Notes: a model not told the origin generated them from the letters alone. DNA of 64,000 nucleotides from Thermoflexaceae bacterium (GCA_015075555.1 JABTUD010000003.1:1-64000), one strand, 5' to 3'. Positions 25,470 to 33,933 are shown, counted from the first letter of the stretch. Translations and numbers: made by a program.

Positions 25470-26471
25470 ATGGCACACAACCTTGAGATCATCAACGGCA
25501 GGGCCTCGTTCGCCCACGCCAACGGCCGTCCCGGCTGGCACGGACTGGGCCAGGCTATCCCGCCCGGGATGGAGCACTCCGAGACGGTCGCCGAGCTCGC
25601 CGGTCTCAACCGGCGGGTCGTGCTCACGCCCCTCTACACCATGGTCGACGGCGAGGCCGTCGCCGTGCCCGAGAAGTACGCGACGACGTACGAAGACACA
25701 GGCTTTGTCCTCGGTGTGGTGGGCTCGCGCTACACCGTGGTCCAGAACGTCACGGCCTTTCAGGCGATCGACCGCTGGCTCGCGGATGGCCGCGTGAGCT
25801 ACGAGACCGCGGGCGCCCTCGACGAGGGCAGGAAGGTGTTCATCCTCGTCCGCATCGGTGAGGACTTCCTCATCGCTGGCGCGGACCCCGTTACTCCCTA
25901 TGCGCTCGTCACGAACTCACACGACGGGTCGAGCGGGCTCGGCGTGAAGCTCGTTTCCACGCGGGTCGTCTGCGCCAACACCCTGAACGTCGCCCTTCGC
26001 GAGAAGGGCGAGCGGATCGGCATCCGCCATACCGCCTCGGCCGAAGCGAACATCGAGTCAGCCGCGAAGGCGCTTGGGCTCGTCTCGCGGCAGCAAGCCG
26101 AGACGATGCAGCGCTTCGAGCAGCTTGCCCAGATGAATGCCGGGCAGGGGCTGGTCGAGCAGGTCGTGGAACTGGTTGCGCCCGACCCGGCGACGATCAC
26201 CATCGACCTGACCGAGCGCCAGCGGAATCGCGCCACCCGCCGGCACGAGAGTTTCATGACGATGCTCCAGCACGCGAAAGAGCTGCCGACCATCGTGAGC
26301 GCCGGTGGCCTCGACAACCGCTGGGGACTCTACAACGCGGCAACCGAATGGATGGAGTGGGTCGACCCCACCAACAGCAAGCAGATCCTCGAGCGCCGCA
26401 TGGTCGGCTCACTCGAAGGGGCTGTGTCCGATGCCCGTCAGCGCGTCTACGACCTCGTCGCGGCTGTCTGA
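25470..26471 (+). CDS. DUF932 family (phage/plasmid-like protein, TIGR03299)
   Basis: 333 aa with ribosome site GGAGG. Family hallmarks are near the N-terminus (GRPGWHGLGQAIPPGM) and in the middle (NSHDGSSGLGVKLVSTRVVC and CANTLNVALRE). DUF932 proteins are frequent in conjugative plasmids and phages, with unknown function. It heads a second transcription block flanked by hairpins. Confidence 0.92.
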   Translation: MAHNLEIINGRASFAHANGRPGWHGLGQAIPPGMEHSETVAELAGLNRRVVLTPLYTMVDGEAVAVPEKYATTYEDTGFVLGVVGSRYTVVQNVTAFQAIDRWLADGRVSYETAGALDEGRKVFILVRIGEDFLIAGADPVTPYALVTNSHDGSSGLGVKLVSTRVVCANTLNVALREKGERIGIRHTASAEANIESAAKALGLVSRQQAETMQRFEQLAQMNAGQGLVEQVVELVAPDPATITIDLTERQRNRATRRHESFMTMLQHAKELPTIVSAGGLDNRWGLYNAATEWMEWVDPTNSKQILERRMVGSLEGAVSDARQRVYDLVAAV

Positions 26472-26625
26472 GACGGGGACGCCGAGCACGATTGTGCTCA
26501 GGCTGACTTTCGCCGGCCACGTGTCGGCGGAGTCGGTTATCCAGCACCTGTTGGAGACCTTCAACGACGACGGCTCCCTGGTCGGCGCTGTTGCTGTCCC
26601 GTCGACCGATACGACTGGCCGATAG
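26431..26625 (+). CDS. Possible small protein overlapping DUF932 end
   Basis: Open frame of 64 aa overlapping the DUF932 gene by 41 bp. The C-terminal two-thirds (VLRLTFAGHVSAESVIQHLL) look protein-like, and the terminator starts just after. A shorter version could start at a GTG near 26490. No clear ribosome site. Confidence 0.35.
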   Translation: MPVSASTTSSRLSETGTPSTIVLRLTFAGHVSAESVIQHLLETFNDDGSLVGAVAVPSTDTTGR

Positions 26626-26656
26626 CGCCCGACCCTTCACGCCAGCGCGACGCAGA

Positions 26657-26682
26657 AAAGCCCGGCCCACCAGCCGGGCTTT
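26657..26682 (+). terminator. Hairpin AAAGCCCGGC-CCACCA-GCCGGGCTTT
   Basis: Perfect 10-bp stem, 6-base loop, A-rich left flank and T-rich right flank: a good intrinsic terminator after the DUF932 block, before the next AAAAGGAG ribosome site. Confidence 0.75.
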
Positions 26683-26727
26683 CTGCCGTGCTGAGCCTGA
26701 CGCCTCTCAGCGAAAAGGAGTAGTCAC

Positions 26728-26844
26728 ATGACGGACCACGTTCACAGCGCGGCCCTGGATCTGCCAGGACCCGCCTGCACCTTTATCACCGCGAAGCCCG
26801 AACTCTCGCTACGGGCGCGACCGCTGGGGCAGCGCTCCCGGTGA
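26728..26844 (+). CDS. Small protein (38 aa), translationally coupled
   Basis: ATG with AAAAGGAG seven bases upstream; the sequence begins MTDHVHSAALDLPGPACTF. Its stop overlaps the GTG start of the next gene (GTGA), which argues for real translation. It may act only as a leader. No family. Confidence 0.5.
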   Translation: MTDHVHSAALDLPGPACTFITAKPELSLRARPLGQRSR

Positions 26845-27329
26845 TCACGACACCCTACCCGGCCGGCGAAGGGCCGGTCTTCCACTGCACGCGCCCGGGC
26901 TCTGCCGGCACGCGGTGCGCCTGGAGCGGGTTCCCGTTGGCATCGGATCGCTGCCCGTTCAACGCGACCGGCGGGCGGCACCGCTACGAGCCAACCAACT
27001 TCGACGCGCTCAGCTTCCAACCGCTCTGCAACTACGCCGAGCGGTGCCGGTTCTGGCTCGATTCGTCGGAGTTCATGGCGATGGGCTGCCGCGCGAGGTT
27101 CGTGGACGGTGCACCCACTGTGGTGTTTGCCTACAAACACTGCGCTTCCCGGAACTACCTCCATGTCGACGCCCTCGGCCTGTCGGCCTGGACGACCGGC
27201 CACAACCCCCAACCTGTCCCGGCACACCGTGCTGTCGCACACACGACCGGGCTGGATCATCGTCACGGTGACGGCTGCCTGGAGGGCTCCCGCGTCGTGA
27301 CCATCGAGCGCTGCCGGAAGGCGGGATAA
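26841..27329 (+). CDS. Uncharacterised Cys-rich protein
   Basis: 162 aa, GTG start. Ten or so cysteines are spread in pairs with Trp/Arg context (CAWSGFPLASDRCPF, LCNYAERCRFW, KHCASRNY, GDGCLEGS), suggesting structural zinc sites. No recognised family. Part of the row of tightly packed small genes in the mobile module. Confidence 0.55.
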   Translation: MITTPYPAGEGPVFHCTRPGSAGTRCAWSGFPLASDRCPFNATGGRHRYEPTNFDALSFQPLCNYAERCRFWLDSSEFMAMGCRARFVDGAPTVVFAYKHCASRNYLHVDALGLSAWTTGHNPQPVPAHRAVAHTTGLDHRHGDGCLEGSRVVTIERCRKAG

Positions 27330-27331
27330 CG

Positions 27332-27589
27332 ATGGCTTCGCGCACACCCGACCGGCGGCATGTAGCGGCGGCCCGTGAGGTCGCACTGCGCTTCCGGGAC
27401 CTGACCGGCATCGGCGACGGCCCGAACCCTGGCGCCGCCTGGATCGACACGCTCGCCGACTTGATCGCCTCGCTCCATCACCTCGCTGACATCGAGATCG
27501 GTCAGGACGGCTTCGACGAGTGCCTGGAGCGCGCGGCATTCAACTACGCCTACGCCCTTCGCCAGGACGACGAGGGAGGCGACCGGTGA
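27332..27589 (+). CDS. Uncharacterised small protein (85 aa)
   Basis: Begins two bases after the preceding stop and overlaps the next GTG. Mostly helical composition (VAAAREVALRFRDLTG, WIDTLADLIASLHHLADI) and an acidic C-terminus. No family recognised. Confidence 0.55.
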   Translation: MASRTPDRRHVAAAREVALRFRDLTGIGDGPNPGAAWIDTLADLIASLHHLADIEIGQDGFDECLERAAFNYAYALRQDDEGGDR

Positions 27590-27834
27590 ACGAGCCGATC
27601 GTCCGCCTGATCCCGCATGGCGAGGAAGGGCACTTCGAAACACGCCTCTGTCCGGACTGTGGCGCGTTTCTCGATGAGCTGGAACGGATGGATCGCCAGA
27701 TGCTTCAGCTCTGTGACCTTGGCTTCGCCGAGATCGCGGGCACCGACCATCGCGGCGAGCGCAGCTACCGCCTGACCCCCACGGGCGCCCGCTGGCTTGA
27801 ACGCGAGAAAGCACGTCGCGGCGGCCGGTGGTGA
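27586..27834 (+). CDS. Small zinc-knuckle / winged-helix-like protein
   Basis: 82 aa, GTG start overlapping the previous stop. A CPDC pair (TRLCPDCGAFLDELERMD) precedes a helix-turn-helix-like stretch (QLCDLGFAEIAG) and a wing-like YRLTPTGARWL, which resembles MarR-type wings. It could be a small DNA-binding protein. Confidence 0.5.
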   Translation: MNEPIVRLIPHGEEGHFETRLCPDCGAFLDELERMDRQMLQLCDLGFAEIAGTDHRGERSYRLTPTGARWLEREKARRGGRW

Positions 27835-27883
27835 ACGAAGGGGATCGACTCGACCGCATGGTCGCCTGGTCCGTTCCAAAGGC

Positions 27884-28603
27884 GTGAGCGACCACCTGCA
27901 GGCCACCAGTCAGGGCGGGCAGCTCTCGCTCTTCCAAGACGAGGGTACGCTGCCTGTCCCCGGCTGGCGTGGCCGAACACCGCCCGAGATGCGAGCCGAT
28001 GCCCCGGAAGGCTACCGGCTCGACTTGTCCCTCGACGAGCCGCACTACGTGCTCGACGCCGAAAGTCCGGAACTCGTCGGCGAGCCCATCGACGAACCCG
28101 CTGAGACTCTGGACGAGGGAGACGACGACCTCTGGTTTCCGGCCCGCGAGTGGGCACCCTACTGCGGAGACACCATCGGGATGTCCGGCACGATCCGGAG
28201 GCCGGCGAGTCGCCTCGGCGCTCTCTGGATCTCTACGGGTGGTGGCGGTCGAGCGATCGACCGCGACGAGCGCAACACGAACGTCTTTCGGGTCGTGCCA
28301 CTCGCCGAGTACCGGAGTCCCCATCCGGATCTCCCACTCCACTACCGGGAACATTTCGAGCTCCCGGAGGAGCACCCCTACCGCTACGGCTACGAGGGAG
28401 TGATCGTCACATGGCAGAAGAAGCCGCATGTGCTCACCGACGAGCACATGGTCTTTCGCCATCCATATGTCCCTCACCCACAGGGACACGGGTACATCCC
28501 CGATCCCGAGTGGTTCCCGCACGATGAGGACGCCGTTCGGAGCGAGCGGAACCCGTGGCGGGACGATCCGCTTGCCTGGCGACCGATCAGCAGGATGCTT
28601 TGA
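27884..28603 (+). CDS. Uncharacterised protein of mobile module (239 aa)
   Basis: GTG start (VSDHLQATSQGGQLSLF). QLSLFQ is a clamp-binding-like peptide near the N-terminus. An acidic middle (LDEGDDDLWFPAREW) and a Tyr/His/Pro-rich C-terminus (PEEHPYRYGYEGVI, HPYVPHPQGHGYIPDPEW) follow. No known family. It overlaps the next gene (TTGA). Confidence 0.55.
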   Translation: MSDHLQATSQGGQLSLFQDEGTLPVPGWRGRTPPEMRADAPEGYRLDLSLDEPHYVLDAESPELVGEPIDEPAETLDEGDDDLWFPAREWAPYCGDTIGMSGTIRRPASRLGALWISTGGGGRAIDRDERNTNVFRVVPLAEYRSPHPDLPLHYREHFELPEEHPYRYGYEGVIVTWQKKPHVLTDEHMVFRHPYVPHPQGHGYIPDPEWFPHDEDAVRSERNPWRDDPLAWRPISRML

Positions 28604-28794
28604 CTGACTGCCCGAGGTGCAGTCGTCCGCTCACCGAGGACGGCGACCTCCGCTACTGCGACCGCTGTGCATACGAACCGCCCGAGAGCGCTCGTCTGCC
28701 GGCGACACCACCGCACGAATACCCTGACGAAGCTCAGTCCTCGCCTGGACCCGATGCCCCCGCCCGTCACGAGCCAGATCGGCGGGTGGCCTGA
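28600..28794 (+). CDS. Small zinc-ribbon protein (64 aa)
   Basis: TTG start inside the previous stop; two CxxC pairs close to the N-terminus (TDCPRCSRPL and YCDRCAYEP) form a zinc ribbon, and the rest is Pro/Asp-rich and probably disordered. The stop directly abuts the next ATG. Confidence 0.5.
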   Translation: MTDCPRCSRPLTEDGDLRYCDRCAYEPPESARLPATPPHEYPDEAQSSPGPDAPARHEPDRRVA

Positions 28795-29381
28795 TGCACC
28801 TCCTCACCATCCGCGCGGGCGGGTTCTCGGCCACCGTCGACGGCTGTGCCCGCGGAGAGAAGGAGCTGTGGTTCCTCTCGATGCTCGGCCACCAGCAGGC
28901 GGTCCGTGCCATCTGGGCCAGGCTCGTCAAAGGCGAAGCCGGGTTCCTTGGCGGGGACGGCCTTGCCGGGGAGCCCCTGCCGCTCGCGCGCGAAGCCTGG
29001 GGCACCTGGCGGTTCACCGGAGCGCGCTTGCCGTCGGGCGCCTCCTATCACGGCATGCTCGTCCCCGAGCTGGCCGTCTACAACAACGACCGCAGCGACT
29101 TCCTCCTTCTCGTCCGCGGGCAGGATGACGCCGCCAATCTCCACTACCGCTTCCTCGCCCGCCGCCTCGACCTGCCGCTCCATCCCTCGTGGGCGGTGTG
29201 GCTCTGGCAACGGTCAGTGGCGCGCGGTGAGGTCGAGGAACTGGACTCGCTCGGCCTGCGGGCGTGGCGCTGCCGCCCAAGTCAGGAAGCGTTACGCGAT
29301 GACATCGGCAAGGCTGTCCGGCGGGGCGAGCTTGGCGTCGAGCCGGAGACCCTGCCGGTCACCGACCAAAAGGCAGCCTGA
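28794..29381 (+). CDS. Uncharacterised protein (195 aa)
   Basis: Globular composition with segments WFLSMLGHQQAVRAIW, YHGMLVPELAVYNNDRSDF and LHPSWAVWLWQRSVARG. No catalytic motif seen. In the middle of the coupled gene row; conserved function in the element is inferred only from tight packing. Confidence 0.58.
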   Translation: MHLLTIRAGGFSATVDGCARGEKELWFLSMLGHQQAVRAIWARLVKGEAGFLGGDGLAGEPLPLAREAWGTWRFTGARLPSGASYHGMLVPELAVYNNDRSDFLLLVRGQDDAANLHYRFLARRLDLPLHPSWAVWLWQRSVARGEVEELDSLGLRAWRCRPSQEALRDDIGKAVRRGELGVEPETLPVTDQKAA

Positions 29382-29383
29382 CG

Positions 29384-29758
29384 GTGGCTGAAGCGCTCGA
29401 TGGTTCGATCTACCAGGCCGCCCTCGCGGCCCTGATGGAACGTGCCACTGCTACCGGGCTACGCGCCGTACCTGTCGCGGGTATCAGCGTTGGCGGGTGT
29501 GTTGAGGCTATCGGCACACCCCGTCGAGGCGCCTTCCGATCGCAGGCGCACGCACACAACGACCGGCGAGATCCGCTCTTCGGATGGATCTGCTTCCTGA
29601 GCGCAAAGCCTGGAAGGCTGATCACTCCATCGGGGCGGCCGTCTGCGTTGTTCGCCCATGAGTACGCCCACCTGCTGGCTCCCGGGAGCGGACATGGCGA
29701 CCGGTGGCGTCGTGCGGTCACCGCACTTGGCTATCCGGCGCAGGCCCGGCGGCGATGA
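29384..29758 (+). CDS. SprT-like small metallopeptidase
   Basis: 124 aa, GTG start. A single zincin motif HEYAH in LFAHEYAHLLAPGSGHGDRW, with a following His-Gly-x-x-Trp typical of SprT/Spartan-type or toxin-like proteases. The protein is short, so it would be a minimal catalytic domain. ATGA-type overlap with the next gene. The target might be DNA-bound protein or a regulator; unknown. Confidence 0.6.
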   Translation: MAEALDGSIYQAALAALMERATATGLRAVPVAGISVGGCVEAIGTPRRGAFRSQAHAHNDRRDPLFGWICFLSAKPGRLITPSGRPSALFAHEYAHLLAPGSGHGDRWRRAVTALGYPAQARRR

Positions 29759-30468
29759 GCGAGCTTCAACTCGATCTCTTCGCCGCGGTGGCGGCGCCGG
29801 TGGACGCCGTCGGGTGCCCTCCGCAAACGCACGAGCCTCTGCTCATCCAGGATGCACGCCAGTCAGCGGGCGCAGAGCCGATTCGCTTCATCCTCGCCGA
29901 CCTCGAGGGGAGGTGGACGATCACCACTTCTCACCAGGACGAGGTCAGGCGCCGCAAGACCACGCGCAGGCTGGTCGGACGGTGCTCATGTGGGTGGGTG
30001 TCCGAGTTCGGGCTCCACTCCTATGGGCAAAGCAGCCCTGACCGCCTGCTCGCACATCTCCGGTCACATCAGCTCGAGAGCCGGCCACCTATGTGGCATG
30101 TCGAGGCCGAGTGTGACGGCTGGCGGAAGGTGCGCCTCCTCGCCGGACGGGTGCATTGCGCTTCGTCTCAATGCCACCGGCTTGGCCCGCTGCCGGGACG
30201 GCGTGGCCGCGACCTCAGCGCTGAATACCGGCTCGCGGGCGGCTTCGGCGAACCGTGCGCTGCACATGGGGGCGCTCTCTACGACCGTCCTTACCACTGG
30301 GAGGAGCACGACCCCGAAGACCACTCGGGCGAACCGAGGCAGTCATTCGCGGGCGGGCTCCTCGATCCCCAAGGGGTGTTCTGGCACTTCTGGTGCGCAC
30401 GCCTCGAAGGTCGTCGCCTGTTCGGGTTCCTCCGTGAGCAGGAGCGTGGAGCGGCAGCGGACGACTGA
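29755..30468 (+). CDS. Uncharacterised protein with clamp-binding-like N-terminus
   Basis: 237 aa. It begins MSELQLDLFAA, and LQLDLF is a plausible beta-clamp-binding peptide, similar to QLSLF in the protein at 27884. Cysteine pairs (GRCSCGW, CASSQC) may bind zinc. The C-terminal region is acidic and aromatic. No family recognised. Confidence 0.55.
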   Translation: MSELQLDLFAAVAAPVDAVGCPPQTHEPLLIQDARQSAGAEPIRFILADLEGRWTITTSHQDEVRRRKTTRRLVGRCSCGWVSEFGLHSYGQSSPDRLLAHLRSHQLESRPPMWHVEAECDGWRKVRLLAGRVHCASSQCHRLGPLPGRRGRDLSAEYRLAGGFGEPCAAHGGALYDRPYHWEEHDPEDHSGEPRQSFAGGLLDPQGVFWHFWCARLEGRRLFGFLREQERGAAADD

Positions 30469-30476
30469 TCCAAGGC

Positions 30477-30498
30477 GGGGACACCGGAAGGTGTCCTC
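30477..30498 (+). terminator. Hairpin GGGGACACC-GGAA-GGTGTCCTC
   Basis: Nine-pair stem (one G-T) with GGAA loop, nine bases after the stop of the preceding gene and without T tract. It separates the small-gene row from the methyltransferase-helicase pair, like the hairpins at 25426 and 26657. Confidence 0.5.
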
Positions 30499-30531
30499 GC
30501 TCCTGCTTCGGCCAGCGAAAGGAGCGTTCCA

Positions 30532-30573
30532 ATGACGATGGCCCATCAGTCCCGGAAGTCCGACAGGGCGTAA
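30532..30573 (+). CDS. Thirteen-codon leader peptide before methyltransferase
   Basis: ATG preceded by GAAAGGAGCGTTCCA; sequence MTMAHQSRKSDRA, stop TAA overlapping the next start (TAATG). This is the layout of a translation-coupling leader rather than a functional protein. Confidence 0.4.
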   Translation: MTMAHQSRKSDRA

Positions 30574-31625
30574 TGGCACGCCTTGAATCGACGGCGACGG
30601 CGCAGTTCTACCCGACTCCGCCTTCCGTCGTTGAACGCGTGGCGGCACTCGTCCGTCATGCCCAACCATCGCATCGCCGTGCCGTTCGACTGCTCGACCC
30701 CTGCTGTGGCGCCGGTGACGCCCTACGGCAGTTCGCAGACGCCGTCGGCGAAGCCGAGACCTACGGCATCGAGATCGAGCAGCACCGCGCGGCCGATGCA
30801 CGGCGGGCACTCGACCACGTCATCGCTGGCAGCGCCTTCGCTGTCCGCGTGGCAGCCGACGCGTTCTCCTGTCTCTGGCTGAACCCGCCCTACGACCAGG
30901 ACGAAGGCGGCCGGCGGCTGGAGCACAGCTTCCTCATCGCGATCGGCCGCACGCTCACGGCGGGCGGAGTGCTCGTCTATATCGTCCCGCAGGCGCGGCT
31001 GGCGCAGTCGGCCCGCTACCTGTCGGCCCACTTTGACGACCTACGCTGCTACCGGTTCCAGGACCCTGAGCACGAGGCCTTTGGGCAGTGCGCGCTACTG
31101 GGAAGGAAGCGGAAGGTGCAGGCGGTTGCGCCCGACATGAGGGCGACCATCGAACGGTGGGCGACGGGCGAGATACCGATTCTTCCCGAGTCAGGGACGG
31201 TTGGTCCGCTGTTCGACTTGCCACCGTTGCCGTCCGGCCTCATCACCTTCGCCTCCCAGTTTGTCGAGCCGGAGGAAGCCGCGGTCGAAGCCCGGCAGCG
31301 CGGACTGTGGGCCAACCCGGCGCTCGTCGAGCGGCTCTGGCCAGCCGAGGAGCGCGCCGTCCGCCCGTTGATGCCGCTCCGGCGAGGACACCTGGCTGTC
31401 ATGGTCGCGGCCGGGTTTCTCAACAACATCGTCCTAGACGATGGTGCCCGCCGCGTGCTTGTGAAGGGCCGCGTCAGCAAGGCAAGTCGGAACGTCGAAT
31501 CGGCGGATCCCGATGTCGAGGTAGAGCGGGAGTTCCTGCGTACCTCGGTTGTCATGCTCGACCTCGAGTCCGGCGTGTTCGAGGAAATCGACCAGGGCGG
31601 CGACCTCGCCGAGGCACCCTGCTGA
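30573..31625 (+). CDS. N6-adenine DNA methyltransferase (DUF6094-like)
   Basis: 350 aa. SAM motif I LLDPCCGAGDALRQF and catalytic motif IV LWLNPPYDQDEGG are those of gamma-type N6-adenine methyltransferases; the start FYPTPPSVVERVA is usual for this mobile-element family. No restriction nuclease is adjacent, so it may be an orphan protective methylase or part of a DISARM/BREX-like pair with the helicase. The helicase frame overlaps its stop. Confidence 0.88.
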   Translation: MARLESTATAQFYPTPPSVVERVAALVRHAQPSHRRAVRLLDPCCGAGDALRQFADAVGEAETYGIEIEQHRAADARRALDHVIAGSAFAVRVAADAFSCLWLNPPYDQDEGGRRLEHSFLIAIGRTLTAGGVLVYIVPQARLAQSARYLSAHFDDLRCYRFQDPEHEAFGQCALLGRKRKVQAVAPDMRATIERWATGEIPILPESGTVGPLFDLPPLPSGLITFASQFVEPEEAAVEARQRGLWANPALVERLWPAEERAVRPLMPLRRGHLAVMVAAGFLNNIVLDDGARRVLVKGRVSKASRNVESADPDVEVEREFLRTSVVMLDLESGVFEEIDQGGDLAEAPC

Positions 31626-33808
31626 ACCTCGTCCAGTTCGTCGAGACCTTCCAGGGTGCCATCACCGATGCCGTCCTGCAGGCCTATCCACCGCTCTACT
31701 CGGCCCAGCGCCGTGATGAGCTGGGATTCGACCTCCGGCGTCTCGGACGCCGGCCGATGGGCGCGCAGGCTGACGCCATCCGCGCCTGCGCGCTCTCGTT
31801 GCAGACCCACCGCGCGACGAACCTCGTCGGCGAGATGGGGACCGGCAAGACGACGATCGGCACCGCGGCGGCGGCGCTGGCCGGGTTCGAGCGGATCCTC
31901 GTGCTCTGTCCGCCGCATCTGGTGCGGAAGTGGCAGCGTGAGGTGAAGGCGACCGTGCCAGCGGCGAACGCCGTCATCGTCCGCACGATCTCGGAACTCA
32001 ACCGCCTGGATCGCGTCGGCGGATGGCCGCTCTTCGTCATCCTCTCCCGCGAACAGGCGAAACTCTCCTACCGCTGGAAACCGGCGACGGTCTCCCGGTA
32101 CCTCAGTCGGGACGGTGGCGTCGTGCTCGACGAGCGTGGCCAACCGCTCCGGATGCCTTGCTGTCCTTCCTGTTTCACACCGGTCGTTGATGACGAGGGG
32201 CTGCCCCTGGAGGAGGCCGACCTCGCACGCAAGAAGCGCTCCTGCGATCGGTGCCACGAAGAGCTCTGGCAAGCGGACTGCCACGGTCCTCACCGCTACC
32301 CGCTCGCCGACTACATATCTCGGCGCATGGGTGGCTTCTTCGACCTGCTCCTCATCGACGAGCAGCACGAGTACAAGGCGCGCGGGTCTGCTCAGGGAGT
32401 GGCTGCCGGCACGCTGGCCGAAGCTTGCAAAGCTGTCCTCACGCTGACCGGGACCCTCATGGGCGGGTACAGCTCCACGCTCTTCTGGCTCCTCTGGCGC
32501 TTCTCGCCTGCGGTCAGAGAAGAGTTCACCTACAGCGACGAGTCGAAGTGGGTCTCCCGCTACGGCATCGTCGAACGCATCACCCGCAGAAGCGATGACG
32601 ACGCCTACGAGGACGGCCGTTCGAGCCGTCGTCGCGGTTACCGCACCCGCGTGGTGGAGAAGCCCGGCGTCTCGCCGGCGGTGCTCTTCCACCTCATCGG
32701 CAACTCCGTCTTCGTCCGCCTCTCGGATGTCGGTACCGGACTTCCTCCATACGGCGAAGACGTCCTGCAGGTCGAACTCGACGAGACGGAGTTGTCGGAT
32801 GGCGCCAGCCAGGCGTCCGCCTACCGGCAGCTTGCGAGCCAGTTGGAGGCTGCGGTGCGCCAGGCGCTCGCAATGGGCTCGAAGCGCCTGCTCGGCGCCT
32901 ACCTGCAGGCATTGCTGGCCTACCCGGACGCCTGCACGAAGGGCGAGCAGGTCGTCGATCCCGCCAGCGGTTCGGTCATTGCATCTGCGCCGCCGTTGCC
33001 GGCCAACCACCGGTACCCGAAGGAACAGACGCTACTCGACCTCGTCGAGGCCGAGAAAGCGCAGGGCCGCCGGGTTCTGGTCTACGTCACGCACACGGCC
33101 AGCCGGGACATCACACCCCGGCTGGAATCGGTGCTCAGCGAGGCAGGACACCGAGTTGCCTGTCTCAAGGCGGACACCGTTTCCCCGGATCGCCGGGAGG
33201 AATGGGTTGGCCGCAGAGTGGAGGAGGGCGTCGATGTCCTCCTCGTCCATCCCAAGCTCGTGCAGACGGGGCTCGACCTTATCGATTTCCCCACACTGGT
33301 CTGGTACGAGGTCGAGTACTCCGTCTACACGATGCGCCAGGCGAGCCGCCGTTCGTGGCGTATCGGGCAGCGACGCCCGGTGCGCGTGGTCTATCTCGCC
33401 TACCGGGCGACGCTCCAGGCGCAGGCGCTCACGCTCGTAGCAAAGAAGCTCCAGGCTTCGCTCGCCATCGAAGGTGAGCTCCCTGAGGAGGGCCTCGCCA
33501 GCTTCGGCGACGATAGCGAAGACCTGTTGCTCACGCTCGCACGGAGCCTGACGAGCAACGCTGAAGAGAGCGACGAAGGCTTGGAGGCGCTGTTCGTCAG
33601 CGCACGAGAGGCGTCGCAATCTCTCGATGCCGGCATCGACGCCGAGGACAGTTGGACCGCCGCGCACGAGCGTGATGAAGACCTGGTGCTTGTCGATGTG
33701 GGCGCTCGCCGCCGCCAGGTTCATGACGCTGTTCTTGACCGGGCGGGTCCCAGCACGCCTCGGCTCATCAAGGTGACGGAGGGATCAGAACAACTCCGAC
33801 TGTTCTAA
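31622..33808 (+). CDS. SNF2-like superfamily 2 DNA helicase/translocase
   Basis: About 728 aa. Walker A VGEMGTGKTTIG, motif II LLIDEQHEYKA (DEQH), motif III LTGTLMGG and motif VI QASRRSWRIGQRRP as in SNF2 ATPases. Two Cys clusters (CCPSC, CDRCHEEL) insert a zinc domain into RecA lobe 1. No ATG/GTG/TTG is available near the start; a CTG at 31622 overlapping the methyltransferase stop (CTGA) is the best candidate. The likely partner is the methyltransferase. Confidence 0.88.
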   Translation: MNLVQFVETFQGAITDAVLQAYPPLYSAQRRDELGFDLRRLGRRPMGAQADAIRACALSLQTHRATNLVGEMGTGKTTIGTAAAALAGFERILVLCPPHLVRKWQREVKATVPAANAVIVRTISELNRLDRVGGWPLFVILSREQAKLSYRWKPATVSRYLSRDGGVVLDERGQPLRMPCCPSCFTPVVDDEGLPLEEADLARKKRSCDRCHEELWQADCHGPHRYPLADYISRRMGGFFDLLLIDEQHEYKARGSAQGVAAGTLAEACKAVLTLTGTLMGGYSSTLFWLLWRFSPAVREEFTYSDESKWVSRYGIVERITRRSDDDAYEDGRSSRRRGYRTRVVEKPGVSPAVLFHLIGNSVFVRLSDVGTGLPPYGEDVLQVELDETELSDGASQASAYRQLASQLEAAVRQALAMGSKRLLGAYLQALLAYPDACTKGEQVVDPASGSVIASAPPLPANHRYPKEQTLLDLVEAEKAQGRRVLVYVTHTASRDITPRLESVLSEAGHRVACLKADTVSPDRREEWVGRRVEEGVDVLLVHPKLVQTGLDLIDFPTLVWYEVEYSVYTMRQASRRSWRIGQRRPVRVVYLAYRATLQAQALTLVAKKLQASLAIEGELPEEGLASFGDDSEDLLLTLARSLTSNAEESDEGLEALFVSAREASQSLDAGIDAEDSWTAAHERDEDLVLVDVGARRRQVHDAVLDRAGPSTPRLIKVTEGSEQLRLF

Positions 33809-33813
33809 GGGCA

Positions 33814-33841
33814 AGCGTAGGGAGGGATCCCTCCCTACGCT
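33814..33841. repeat. Perfect 28-bp palindrome after helicase gene
   Basis: AGCGTAGGGAGGGA is followed directly by its reverse complement, six bases after the helicase stop. As RNA it forms a strong hairpin; a run of seven T lies 22 bases further on (33864-33870). Probably a terminator, but a protein site is possible. Confidence 0.65.
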
Positions 33842-33897
33842 CGCCTCGCCGAAAAAGGGACTGTTTTTTTGTTGCGCGTGATGGGAGGTGAAGCGGC

Positions 33898-33933
33898 ATG
33901 TACGAAAGGACAGGGTGGCGCGCCGCTGGATAG
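33898..33933 (+). CDS. Possible micro-ORF (11 aa) with repeated ribosome site
   Basis: Sequence MYERTGWRAAG; its 18-base upstream/start region GGGAGGTGAAGCGGCATG is identical to that of the gene at 21643. It may be a decayed copy of that gene's start left by recombination. Confidence 0.3.
   Translation: MYERTGWRAAG

Noticed and set aside
31049-33010. 653-codon minus-strand open frame opposite the methyltransferase/helicase
   Set aside because: Shadow of the helicase; no domain pattern, and the helicase motifs on the plus strand are unambiguous.
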